Assembly: GCA_051962095.1 (NCBI GenBank)
Contig: JBQCCP010000094.1
Span: 1-8,257, forward strand
Reading direction: 5' to 3'
Origin: 66-474 sp051962095
GTDB lineage: Bacteria > Pseudomonadota > Gammaproteobacteria > Xanthomonadales > Rhodanobacteraceae
Length of the DNA: 8,257 nt
The notes under the pieces were generated by a model that saw only the letters and a program-made list of their open reading frames with translations, did no database searches and had not been told where the DNA came from. Made by a program: the position numbers and the translations under genes. Shown here in pieces: positions 1 to 6,955 of this stretch (position 1 is the stretch's first letter; each line of letters begins with the position of its first letter).

Positions 1-2382
1 TTTCCTCAACCTTGCCCCAAATTCGCTTTCCAGCAGTCTGACCGCATCGGCCACACTCCGGTCGGCGTCCTCGTCCGTAAGCGTGCGCGAATCGTCTTGC
101 AAAATCAAGCCTATAGCAAGACTCTTTCGACCCGCGCTCAACCCCGGACCTCGAAAACAGTCGAACAGTACCACGTCGTTCAAGATTGTTGGCAAACCTG
201 AACGAAGTGCGGCGGCGACGTGCGCCCATTGGACCGCCTCGTCCATTTCGACGGCGATGTCGCGCCGGATCGAGGGAAAGTGTGGCAGCGCCCGCGCCAC
301 CGGGATCGGACGCCGGCGCAGCGCCTGCAATTCAATCTCGAACACGTGGGTTTCCGGCAGGTCGAGTTGCCGCTGCAGGGCCGGATGCAGCGCACCGATC
401 GCGCCCGCCGCGACGCCGTCGCGCAGCACCCGCGCGCCGCGCCCGGGATGCAGCCAGTCCGGAAGTCCGTTCGTATCAAACGACCAGGTCTCCGGGGCCC
501 CGGACAGTTCGATCAGCGATTCGAGGTCACCCTTGATGTCATAGAAATCCAGCACGCGCTTCGGTTCGCCCCATTGCTCGGCATGCGCGCCGCCGCAAGC
601 GACCGCCGTCAGCATCTGGGTTTCTGCTGGCGCTTCGCCATCCCCGCCCCGCTTCGCGAATACGACGCCGGACTCGAACAAGCGCACCCGCGTCTGCTGG
701 CGATTGCGGCTGCGTTTGAGCACTTCGGCCAGTCCCGGCAGCAACGAGGTGCGCATCACCGCCAAATCCGACGACAGCGGATTGGCAAGTGGCACCGCGT
801 GCGCGTCGAGTTGCCATGCCTGCAGCAGTTTCGGATCAACGAACGCGTAGCAGATCGCCTCGTGGTAATCACGCGCGGCGAGGCCGGCCACCACCGCCGA
901 AGCGGGCAGCATCGATTCGTCATCGCGCGGCGCGGGTGGCGCGCCCCCAGGCAGGCGCGCGGGGATCGCGTCGTAGCCGTGGATGCGCGCGACCTCCTCG
1001 ATCAGGTCTTCTTCACGTTCGATGTCGAAGCGCCGCGAAGGCGGCGTGGCACGCCAGCCTTCGGCCTGCGCTTCGACCGTCATGCCCAGGGCCGAGAGGA
1101 TCCGCTCGACCTCGGCATCCTCGACCGCGATGCCGAGCACCCGCGCGATGCGCGCACGACGCAGCGTGATGCTCACCGGTTGCCTCAGGTGCTTCTGCGC
1201 CACGGCTTCGATCACTTCGCCGGGCCGGCCGCCCGCGATCTCGACCAGCAACGCCGTGGCGCGCTCCATCGCCGCGCGCGGCAGTTCCGGATCGACGCCG
1301 CGCTCGAAGCGGTGGGCTGCATCGGTGGCGAGACCCAGCTTGCGCGCGCAGCCCATGATCGTGGCGGGACTGAAATGCGCGGCTTCGAGGAACACGTCGC
1401 GTGTGGCATCGGTGACGCGTGAAACAAAACCACCCATCACGCCGGCCACGGCGAGCGGCTTCGTATTGTCTGCGATCAGCAGAAACGACGGATCGAGCGT
1501 GGCCTCGCTAGCATCGAGCAGCGTCAGGGTTTCGCCCTTGCGCGCGCGCCGCACCACAATGCCGCCGACGAGCTTCGCCTCGTCGAACGCATGCATCGGC
1601 TGGCCGGTTTCCAGCATCACGTAGTTGGTGACGTCGACGACCGCGTTGATCGGGTTGACACCGGCCGCGCGCAGCCGCTGCGCCATCCAGGTGGGTGTCG
1701 GCGCGGTCATGTCGATGCCGCGTATCGCGCGCCCGAGGTAGCGCGGGCAATCGGCGCCGGCTTCGAGACAGATTTCGCGCGGCGCGACGACGGCCGCGGG
1801 TATCGGGGACGCCTTGAACGGTTTGGCACGCGCGCCGAATTCCGCCGCCACTTCGTCGGCCAGTCCGATCATGCCGAGGCAATCGGCGCGGTTGGGCGTC
1901 AGTTCGACTTCGATGGCCGTGTCCGGCAGGCGAAGATATTCCGCGAGCGGCTTGCCGACCGGCGCGTTTTCCGGCAGTTCCATCAGACCCGATGCATCGT
2001 AGTCGATACCGAGTTCCTTCGCCGAACACAACATGCCCTGCGATTCGACGCCGCGCAGCTTCGCGGCCTTGATGGTGATGCCGTTCGGCAATGTCGCGCC
2101 GATCCTCGCGAGCGGCGCCACCAGGCCTTCGCGCGCGTTCGGCGCCCCGCACACGATCTGTACTTCGCCCGTGCCCGTGTCGACGCGGCAGACGCGCAAC
2201 TTGTCCGCGTCCGAATGCGGCGCGCAAGCGACGATGCGGGCGACCACCACGTCGTCCAATGATTCGCCGATCGGCGTGACCTCGGCCACTTCCAGCCCGC
2301 TCATGGTCAGCCGCCGCGCCAGCGTGGCGCTGTCGGCGCGGATGTCGACCAGTGAGCGAAGCCAGTTTTCGGAGAATTTCAT
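1..2382 (-). CDS. pheT: Phenylalanyl-tRNA synthetase beta subunit (stop codon just outside window)
   Basis: PheT pairs with PheS as an alpha2beta2 cytoplasmic enzyme that charges tRNA-Phe; the beta chain binds tRNA and edits mischarged Tyr-tRNA-Phe. The frame is open for 794 codons from the ATG at 2382 to base 1 and begins MKFSENWLRSLVDI. It ends with FGARLRK, a typical PheT C-terminus, so only the stop should be missing. Visible parts in order: EMAP/OB-type tRNA-binding domain (about residues 39-150, with PHSDADKLRVC at 55-65 and QIVCGAPN at 75-82), LTPNRADCL (161-169), the B3/B4 editing region with GQPMHAFD (260-267), VAGVMGG (312-318), RFERGVDP (358-365), the B5 domain with DLIEEVARIHGYD (459-471), the core catalytic-like fold, and a C-terminal FDX-ACB domain starting near PHFPSIRRDIAVEMD (700-714). 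The length matches the family. The gap to pheS is 138 bases and holds a palindromic repeat; no convincing Shine-Dalgarno precedes the ATG, which suggests partial reliance on other initiation signals. Confidence 0.97.
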   Translation of the reverse strand, partial: MKFSENWLRSLVDIRADSATLARRLTMSGLEVAEVTPIGESLDDVVVARIVACAPHSDADKLRVCRVDTGTGEVQIVCGAPNAREGLVAPLARIGATLPNGITIKAAKLRGVESQGMLCSAKELGIDYDASGLMELPENAPVGKPLAEYLRLPDTAIEVELTPNRADCLGMIGLADEVAAEFGARAKPFKASPIPAAVVAPREICLEAGADCPRYLGRAIRGIDMTAPTPTWMAQRLRAAGVNPINAVVDVTNYVMLETGQPMHAFDEAKLVGGIVVRRARKGETLTLLDASEATLDPSFLLIADNTKPLAVAGVMGGFVSRVTDATRDVFLEAAHFSPATIMGCARKLGLATDAAHRFERGVDPELPRAAMERATALLVEIAGGRPGEVIEAVAQKHLRQPVSITLRRARIARVLGIAVEDAEVERILSALGMTVEAQAEGWRATPPSRRFDIEREEDLIEEVARIHGYDAIPARLPGGAPPAPRDDESMLPASAVVAGLAARDYHEAICYAFVDPKLLQAWQLDAHAVPLANPLSSDLAVMRTSLLPGLAEVLKRSRNRQQTRVRLFESGVVFAKRGGDGEAPAETQMLTAVACGGAHAEQWGEPKRVLDFYDIKGDLESLIELSGAPETWSFDTNGLPDWLHPGRGARVLRDGVAAGAIGALHPALQRQLDLPETHVFEIELQALRRRPIPVARALPHFPSIRRDIAVEMDEAVQWAHVAAALRSGLPTILNDVVLFDCFRGPGLSAGRKSLAIGLILQDDSRTLTDEDADRSVADAVRLLESEFGARLRK

Positions 2383-2416
2383 GGGAGAGCCGGAAGCCGA
2401 GGAGTGATCACTTTGT

Positions 2417-2514
2417 CGTCATTCCGGACGTCGCGCAGCGGCGATCCGGAATCCATCTTGATCTTGAGTTTGAAGCACCACGACAAATGGATTCCGGCTT
2501 TCGCCGGAATGACG
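2417..2514. repeat. REP-like palindromic doublet between pheS and pheT
   Basis: This is a 98-base nested inverted repeat. The outer arms are CGTCATTCCGG (2417-2427) and CCGGAATGACG (2504-2514). The inner arms are CCGGAATCCAT (2446-2456) and ATGGATTCCGG (2487-2497). Each half also folds on itself: ATTCCGGA/TCCGGAAT on the left (2421-2428 and 2445-2452) and ATTCCGGC...CCGGAAT on the right (2491-2510). Two inverted hairpin units make it a BIME-like element of the dispersed repetitive extragenic palindromes common in Xanthomonadaceae and other high-GC proteobacteria. It lies in the transcribed gap between two genes that are usually adjacent. The family assignment is from memory of the core motif, not from a search. 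Confidence 0.8.
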
Positions 2515-2520
2515 GCAGTT

Positions 2521-3516
2521 TTACGCGAATTGTTGAAGAAACCGCACGTCGTTTTCGAAGAACGCGCGCAAGTCCGTGACGCCGTAACGCAGCATCGCGA
2601 GGCGCTCCACGCCCATGCCGAACGCGAAGCCGGTGTAGCGCTCCGGATCGATCCCGCAATTCTTCAGTACGTTGGGATGCACCATCCCGCAGCCCAGTAC
2701 CTCGAGCCAGCGTTCGCTGCCGTCCTCGCGATCCCAGCGGATGATCACGTCGGCACCGGGCTCCACGAACGGAAAGAACGTCGGCTTGAACATCATCTCG
2801 ACATCGCGCCCGAAGAACACGCGCAGGAATTCGGCCAGCGTGCCCTTCAGATCCGCCATGGTCGAGGAATCGTCGACCAACAGCCCTTCGACCTGGTGGA
2901 ACATCGGCGAATGGGTCTGGTCGGAATCGCTGCGATAGACCTTGCCGGGCGCGATGATGCGGATCGGCGGCTGCTTGCCGCGCATCGCGCGGATCTGCAC
3001 CGGCGAAGTGTGGGTGCGCAGCAGGCGTCCGTCGCCGAAATAGAAGGTGTCGTGCATCGCCCGCGCTGGATGATGCGCGGGGAAATTCAGCGCCTCGAAG
3101 TTGTGCCAGTCGTCCTCGATCTCGGGGCCTTCGGCCACCGAATAGCCGAGTTGCGCGAAGATCGATTCGATACGTTCGAGGGTGCGGGTCAGCGGATGGA
3201 TCGTGCCGCGGGCACCATCGCGTCCGGGCTGGGTGACATCGAGACTTTCCGACGCCAGCCGCTGTTCCAATGCCGCGCGTTCCAGTGCTTGCCTGCGTGC
3301 CGCGATCGCGTCGCCGATTTTTTCCTTCGCGGCATTGACTTCCGCGCCGCGCGCCTTGCGCTCATCCGGCGACAGCTTGCCCAGCGCCTTCAACTCTGCG
3401 GTGATCGCGCCGTTCTTGCCGAGCAGCCCGACGCGCTGCGCTTCCAGCGCGTCCAGCGTCGCGGCCGCGGCGATCGTGGCCAGCGCCTCGTCGGTGCGTT
3501 GCGTCAACGTGTCCAT
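2521..3516 (-). CDS. pheS: Phenylalanyl-tRNA synthetase alpha subunit
   Basis: PheS is the catalytic alpha chain of the alpha2beta2 class II synthetase that activates phenylalanine and transfers it to tRNA-Phe. The product is 331 aa, normal for bacteria. The N-terminal coiled coil covers about residues 1-90. The class II core contains GTIHPLTRTLERIESIF (104-120), EGPEIEDDWHNFEALN (129-144), HTSPVQIR (169-176), motif 2 around GKVYRSDSDQTHSPMFHQVEG (191-211, the long run of polar residues before MFHQ being typical), FFPFVEPGADV (247-257), LGCGMVHPNVL (274-284), and motif 3 GFAFGMGVERLAMLRYGV (296-313). The alanine in FAFG, which sets side-chain size selectivity in the E. coli enzyme, is present. 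I chose the ATG at 3516 because a GGGG (3522-3525) sits five bases upstream; an in-frame GTG at 3531 falls in the terminator U-tract and has no binding site. An intrinsic terminator lies immediately upstream, so expression probably depends on read-through from rplT. Confidence 0.97.
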   Translation of the reverse strand: MDTLTQRTDEALATIAAAATLDALEAQRVGLLGKNGAITAELKALGKLSPDERKARGAEVNAAKEKIGDAIAARRQALERAALEQRLASESLDVTQPGRDGARGTIHPLTRTLERIESIFAQLGYSVAEGPEIEDDWHNFEALNFPAHHPARAMHDTFYFGDGRLLRTHTSPVQIRAMRGKQPPIRIIAPGKVYRSDSDQTHSPMFHQVEGLLVDDSSTMADLKGTLAEFLRVFFGRDVEMMFKPTFFPFVEPGADVIIRWDREDGSERWLEVLGCGMVHPNVLKNCGIDPERYTGFAFGMGVERLAMLRYGVTDLRAFFENDVRFLQQFA

Positions 3517-3530
3517 TGCAACCCCATGCA

Positions 3531-3571
3531 CAAAAGAAAAGCGGGGAGAAGGCTCAGGCCCTCTCCCCGCT
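3531..3571 (-). terminator. Intrinsic terminator/attenuator between rplT and pheS
   Basis: On the minus strand a 14-bp stem (3571-3558 with 3553-3540; one G-U pair) closes on a CTGA tetraloop and is followed directly by TTTCTTTTG. This has the full form of a rho-independent terminator. It ends only about 15 bases before the pheS ATG, leaving no room for a promoter between them, so pheST transcription must pass through it. That makes a partial terminator or attenuator more likely than an operon end. No Phe-rich leader peptide precedes it. Confidence 0.8.
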
Positions 3572-3586
3572 CGCTTGCATCATAAC

Positions 3587-3607
3587 TTCCGGCGCAAAAC
3601 GCCGGAA
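3587..3607. repeat. REP-core-like hairpin just after rplT
   Basis: A perfect 8-bp stem, TTCCGGCG/CGCCGGAA with loop CAAAA, starts five bases past the rplT stop. The TTCCGGC...GCCGGAA core matches the palindromic unit in the pheS-pheT gap, so it may be a solo or decayed copy. It could also protect the 3' end of the rplT message. No U-tract follows on the minus strand, so it is not a terminator by itself. Confidence 0.6.
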
Positions 3608-3611
3608 TGCT

Positions 3612-3971
3612 TCAAGCAGCCAGGCTGGCCTTGGCCTTCTCGGCGATCGCGCCAAACGCCGCGATGTCGTGCACGGCGAGATCCGCCAGCACCTTGCGGT
3701 CGATGGTTACGCCGGCCTTGTCGAGGCCCGCGATCAGGCGGCTGTAGGACAGTCCGAACTGGCGCGCGGCCGCGTTGATGCGCACGATCCACAACGCACG
3801 GAACTGGCGCTTCTTCTGCTTGCGGCCGATGTAGGCGTACTGCTGTGCCTTGGTGACGGCCTGCTTGGCGACGCGATAGACCTTGCGGCGGGCGTTGTAG
3901 TAGCCCTTGGCGGCCTTGAGGGTTTTCTTGTGACGCGCACGCGCGGTGACGCCACGCTTGACTCGTGCCAT
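3612..3971 (-). CDS. rplT: 50S ribosomal protein L20
   Basis: L20 binds 23S rRNA early in 50S assembly and, in E. coli, also binds its own operon message to repress translation of rpmI-rplT. The product is 119 aa, the usual length, and starts MARVKRGVTARARHKK. The basic N-terminal extension (residues 1 to about 60, with KGYYNARRKVYRVAKQAV and GRKQKKRQFRALWI) threads into rRNA. The globular C-terminal half contains INAAARQFGLSYSRLIAGL and the motif around DRKVLADLAV. The start is set by AAGGAG (3980-3985), eight bases upstream of the ATG. The upstream rpmI stop codon lies inside that AAGGAG, so the two genes are likely translationally coupled. The downstream end is followed by two hairpins, the second a terminator. 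Confidence 0.98.
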   Translation of the reverse strand: MARVKRGVTARARHKKTLKAAKGYYNARRKVYRVAKQAVTKAQQYAYIGRKQKKRQFRALWIVRINAAARQFGLSYSRLIAGLDKAGVTIDRKVLADLAVHDIAAFGAIAEKAKASLAA

Positions 3972-3983
3972 GGTCGTCTCTCC

Positions 3984-4181
3984 TTACGCGTACGGCAGCA
4001 TGCGCGCGACACGCTTGGTGTCGGACTCATGCACGTGGTTGGGGGCGCGCAGGCCGCGTTTGCGCTTGGTGGCCTTCTTGGTCAGGATGTGCGACTTGAA
4101 GGCGTGCCCGGCCTTGAACTTGCCGGACGCGGTCTTGCGGAACCGCTTGGCAGCGGCCCGGTTGGTCTTGATCTTTGGCAT
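3984..4181 (-). CDS. rpmI: 50S ribosomal protein L35
   Basis: L35 is a small, very basic protein of the large ribosomal subunit. The product is 65 aa, the standard length: it begins MPKIKTNRAAAKRFRKTASGKF, of which the MPKIKTNRAAAKRF portion is the family signature, and it has the second conserved block KRGLRAPNHV before a C-terminal VARMLPYA. The start at 4181 is supported by GGAG (4189-4192) seven bases upstream. The same frame stays open upstream to 4811, but that part is antisense-free shadow of infC in another frame and shows no L35 relation. There are 12 bases between its stop and the rplT ATG. Upstream is an unusually long leader of 284 bases that may hold the L20-responsive operator known from E. 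coli. Confidence 0.97.
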   Translation of the reverse strand: MPKIKTNRAAAKRFRKTASGKFKAGHAFKSHILTKKATKRKRGLRAPNHVHESDTKRVARMLPYA

Positions 4182-4465
4182 GTTGCCACTCCGTTTTGGT
4201 TTTCGTGACTGGCCCGGGCGGCGATTTTTCGATCGCGCTTTCCATCCATGCCCTTGCCGGCTTGTTGCGCGGCAACCGATGTTGCAGGTTGCCGTCTCGA
4301 CCACCCGCCGATCCGCGGCGGGCAGGTTGCGCTCAGAACTGCAAAGCGCCAGTACTTCCCCCCACCCCTTGCCCTCTCCCGCAAGCGGGAGAGGGGGAGT
4401 TGGTGCCGTGCAGTACCACTTTGCACCAACCTTGCTGAATCCGAAAAGCTTTTGGTTCTTTGCAA
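4182..4465 (-). promoter_or_regulatory. Hairpin-rich infC-rpmI leader, candidate L20-responsive region
   Basis: This 284-base gap has no credible gene. On either strand it can form: GTTGGTGC/GCACCAAC (4399-4406 with 4423-4430), a strong GC palindrome (4372-4395), CCCGCC/GGCGGG (4304-4309 with 4317-4322), and GGCAACC/GGTTGCC (4271-4277 with 4287-4293). The nonamer GCAGGTTGC occurs twice (4284-4292 and 4322-4330). In E. coli the rpmI leader folds into a pseudoknot bound by L20; the position here is right, but I could not identify the L20 site itself, so the regulatory role is inference. Confidence 0.35.
4372..4395. repeat. GC-rich dispersed palindrome between infC and rpmI
   Basis: CCCTCTCCCGC and GCGGGAGAGGG form a perfect 11-bp inverted repeat separated by only AA. 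The flanks are also C- and G-rich. Sequences of this CTCTCCCGC...GCGGGAGAG type are scattered between genes in many high-GC proteobacteria. No T-tract follows on either strand, so it is not a typical intrinsic terminator. The stem of the terminator ahead of pheS shares the CTCTCCCCGC pattern and may derive from the same family. Confidence 0.65.
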
Positions 4466-4987
4466 CTACTTCTTCTTGGGACTGATCATCATCGTCATCT
4501 GGCGCCCTTCCATGCGCGGGAACTGGTCCACCACCCCGGTTTCGGCGATGTCGGCCTGGATGCGCCGGGCCAGTTCGATGCCCAGTTCCTGGTGCGACAT
4601 TTCGCGACCGCGGAAGCGGATGTTCACCTTGACCTTGTCGCCTTCCTCCAGGAACCGCACCATGTTGCGCAGCTTGATGTTGTAGTCGCCGACGTCCGTG
4701 GTCGGGCGGAACTTCAGTTCCTTGATTTCGATCTGCTTGGATTTCTTGCGCTGCGCGGCAGCCTTCTTCTGCTGCTCGAACTTGAACTTGCCGAAATCCA
4801 TGATCCGGCACACGGGCGGCTCGGCGGTCGGCTGGATCTCGACCAGATCCAGTCCAGCGTCCTCTGCCATGGCCAATGCCTCGTCGCGTTCGAGGATTCC
4901 GACCTGCTCTCCATCGGCGCCGATCACCCGCACGCGCGGGACACGGATCTCGTGGTTGCGCCGATTGCCTTTATTTTCGGTTGCGAT
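4466..4987 (-). CDS. infC: Translation initiation factor IF-3 (ATC start)
   Basis: IF3 binds the 30S subunit, blocks premature 50S joining and checks start codon and initiator tRNA identity. The 173-aa product is of normal length. The N-domain (about 1-80) contains NHEIRVPRVRVIG and EALAMAEDAGLDLVEIQP; the IF3 signature region RIMDFGKFKFEQQKK spans 61-75. The linker is lysine-rich, and the C-domain (about 85-173) contains IKELKFRPTTDVGDYNIK, FLEEGDKVKVNIRFRGREM and a KKK tail. The start was placed at ATC (4987-4985) because AGGAG sits eight bases upstream at 4996-5000 and the protein then aligns with the family N-terminus. The in-frame ATG at 5032 would add 15 unrelated residues and has no binding site at the right place. 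A non-AUG start is a family hallmark: E. coli infC uses AUU, which lets IF3 repress its own translation. Confidence 0.95.
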   Translation of the reverse strand: MATENKGNRRNHEIRVPRVRVIGADGEQVGILERDEALAMAEDAGLDLVEIQPTAEPPVCRIMDFGKFKFEQQKKAAAQRKKSKQIEIKELKFRPTTDVGDYNIKLRNMVRFLEEGDKVKVNIRFRGREMSHQELGIELARRIQADIAETGVVDQFPRMEGRQMTMMISPKKK

Positions 4988-5000
4988 ACCGTCTTCTCCT
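4985..5000 (-). promoter_or_regulatory. infC: Shine-Dalgarno and ATC start codon of infC
   Basis: On the minus strand AGGAG (4996-5000) is followed by eight bases and then ATC (4987-4985). The spacing is optimal, and no ATG, GTG or TTG lies at a usable position. The rare start codon should make translation sensitive to IF3 level, as in the known E. coli AUU feedback loop. That feedback is inferred, not shown by sequence. Confidence 0.85.
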
Positions 5001-5036
5001 GCCCAAGTTCGCCAGCAATGCCTGGCGTGCATTCCG

Positions 5037-6944
5037 TCAACGCGGCCCGGCTTCGGCCTGCAGACGCTCGACGAAGGCTTGCAGCAGCATCTGCCCCAAG
5101 TCTTCCCCTGAACGTGTACGCACGGAAATAGTGCCCCTCTCCTTCTCGCGATCGCCGATCACGAGCAGCCAAGGCACCTTTTGCAACGTATGCTCGCGGA
5201 TTTTATAGCCGATTTTCTCGTTGCGCAAATCGGCCTGGGCCCGGAAACCGGCCCCCCCGAGGTCTGCGGCCAGCTTTTCGGCGTAACCGGCCTGGGCGTC
5301 GGTGATATTCATCACCACGGCCTGCACCGGGGCCAGCCAGGTCGGGAAGTTGCCGGCGTGGTGCTCGATCAGGATGCCGAGGAAGCGCTCCATTGAGCCG
5401 ACGATGGCCCGGTGCAGCATCACCGGCACGTGGCGCTGGGAATCCTCGCCCACGTATTCGGCCCCGAGCCGGCCCGGCATCGAGAAGTCCACCTGCATGG
5501 TGCCGAGTTGCCAGTCGCGGCCGATCGCGTCGCGCAGGTGGTATTCGATCTTGGGGCCGTAGAACGCGCCCTCGCCCGGCAGTTCCGTCCATTCGGCGCC
5601 GGCTTTGCGCAAGGCGTTGCGCAAGGCACCTTCGGCCTTGTCCCAGATGGCGTCGTCGCCGATCCGCGCTTCGGGGCGCAGCGCCAGCATCAGTTCGACA
5701 TCCTTGAAACCGAAGTCGGCGTACACCTTCAGCGCCTCGCGATGGAAATCCACCACCTCGGATTCGATCTGGTCCTCGGTACAGAACACGTGGCCGTCGT
5801 CCTGGGTGAAGTTGCGTACGCGCAGCAGGCCGTGCAGCGCGCCGGACGGTTCGTTCCGGGTGCACGACCCGAATTCTCCGTAGCGGATCGGCAGGTCGCG
5901 GTAGCTGTGCAAGCCGTCGTTGTAGATCTGCACATGGCCGGGGCAGTTCATCGGCTTTACCGCATAGGTGCGCTTCTCCGACTCGGTGAAGAACATGTGG
6001 TCTTTGTAGTTGTCCCAGTGGCCCGACTTCTTCCACAGGGAAACATCGAGGATCGACGGGCATTTGACTTCCTGGTAGCCCGACTCGCGATACACGCGGC
6101 GCATGTACTGCTCGACCTGCTGCCACAGCGTCCAGCCCTTGGCGTGCCAGAACGCCATGCCAGGTGCCTCTTCCTGCATGTGGAACAGGTCGAGCTGCTT
6201 GCCGAGCTTGCGGTGGTCGCGCTTTTCGGCTTCCTCGATGCGCGTGAGGTACGCCTTCAAGTCCTTGTCGTTCAACCACGCGGTGCCGTAGATGCGCGAC
6301 AGCATCGCGTTGTCGGAATCGCCGCGCCAGTAGGCGCCGGCCGTCTTCATCAGCTTGAACGACTTCAGCCGCCCTGTATCCGGCACGTGCGGGCCGCGGC
6401 AGAGGTCCGTGAATTCGCCCTGCGAATACAGCGACAGTTCCTCGCTGGCCGGGATCGATTCGATGATCTCAGCCTTGTAGTCCTCGCCGATGCCGCGGAA
6501 GAACTTCACCGCCTCGTCGCGCGACTTCACGCTGCGCGACAGCGGCAGCGACTCCTTCGCGATCCGGTGCATCTCTTCTTCGATCGCGGGCAGGTCCTCG
6601 GGCTTGAAGGGCTCGCCCTTGGGCGCGAAGTCGTAATAGAAGCCGTCCTCGATCACCGGCCCGATCGTCACCTGGGTGCCGGGATACAGCCGCTGCACCG
6701 CCTGCGCCAGCAGATGCGCGGTGGAATGTCGGATGACATCCAAAGCCTCGGGCGATTTCTCGGTGACGATCTCGATGCGGGCATCGTGGTCGACGGTACG
6801 CGAAAGATCCACCAGCTCGCCGTCGATCTTGCCGGCCAGCGCGGCCTTGGCAAGGCCGGTGCCAATCGAGGCGGCGACCTCGCGCACCGTCGGCGGCGCG
6901 TCGAAGGATTTGGTGCTGTTGTCGGGGAGCGTGATGATGATCAT
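5037..6944 (-). CDS. thrS: Threonyl-tRNA synthetase
   Basis: ThrRS activates threonine and charges tRNA-Thr, and clears Ser-tRNA-Thr in its N2 editing domain. The product is 635 aa, close to the 642 of E. coli. The TGS domain covers about 1-61 (MIIITLPDNSTKSF). The editing domain has H73 and H77 in HSTAHLL and C182/H186 in CRGPHVP. The class II core has the catalytic zinc ligands C334 (PMNCPGH), H385 (TQDDGHVF) and H511 (MLHRAI), with CTRNEPSGALHGLLRVRNFTQ as motif 2 and PTWLAPVQ opening the anticodon-binding domain. These positions match E. coli numbering. The start is the ATG at 6944 because conserved sequence begins there; the frame runs on upstream to 7067 through repeat DNA. There is no clear Shine-Dalgarno. 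The first gene of the operon, it is preceded by a long leader with a terminator; infC starts 49 bases after its stop. Confidence 0.98.
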   Translation of the reverse strand: MIIITLPDNSTKSFDAPPTVREVAASIGTGLAKAALAGKIDGELVDLSRTVDHDARIEIVTEKSPEALDVIRHSTAHLLAQAVQRLYPGTQVTIGPVIEDGFYYDFAPKGEPFKPEDLPAIEEEMHRIAKESLPLSRSVKSRDEAVKFFRGIGEDYKAEIIESIPASEELSLYSQGEFTDLCRGPHVPDTGRLKSFKLMKTAGAYWRGDSDNAMLSRIYGTAWLNDKDLKAYLTRIEEAEKRDHRKLGKQLDLFHMQEEAPGMAFWHAKGWTLWQQVEQYMRRVYRESGYQEVKCPSILDVSLWKKSGHWDNYKDHMFFTESEKRTYAVKPMNCPGHVQIYNDGLHSYRDLPIRYGEFGSCTRNEPSGALHGLLRVRNFTQDDGHVFCTEDQIESEVVDFHREALKVYADFGFKDVELMLALRPEARIGDDAIWDKAEGALRNALRKAGAEWTELPGEGAFYGPKIEYHLRDAIGRDWQLGTMQVDFSMPGRLGAEYVGEDSQRHVPVMLHRAIVGSMERFLGILIEHHAGNFPTWLAPVQAVVMNITDAQAGYAEKLAADLGGAGFRAQADLRNEKIGYKIREHTLQKVPWLLVIGDREKERGTISVRTRSGEDLGQMLLQAFVERLQAEAGPR

Positions 6945-6955
6945 GGGTCGAAAGC

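Noticed and set aside
220..1422. Plus-strand open frame of 400 codons
   Set aside because: Antisense shadow of pheT, which is intact in all domains over the same span.
3517..3531. GTG start for pheS giving five extra residues
   Set aside because: No ribosome binding site precedes it and it lies in the terminator T-tract.
2404..3585. Plus-strand open frame of 393 codons
   Set aside because: It starts in the palindromic repeat and runs antisense across pheS; no recognisable protein.
3531..3611. A pheM-like Phe-rich leader peptide ahead of pheS
   Set aside because: The only short frame with an ATG lacks Phe codons; the TTC/TTT codons near 3531-3545 are part of the T-tract and have no start codon in frame.
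4182..4811. Long upstream extension of rpmI (275-codon frame)
   Set aside because: The extension overlaps infC in another frame and crosses the intergenic palindrome; L35 is 65 aa and has its own GGAG site.
4988..5032. infC start at the upstream ATG
   Set aside because: It adds 15 residues unrelated to IF3 and includes the Shine-Dalgarno of the ATC start within the coding part.
4460..5131. Plus-strand open frame of 223 codons
   Set aside because: Antisense to infC and the end of thrS; composition typical of a shadow frame.
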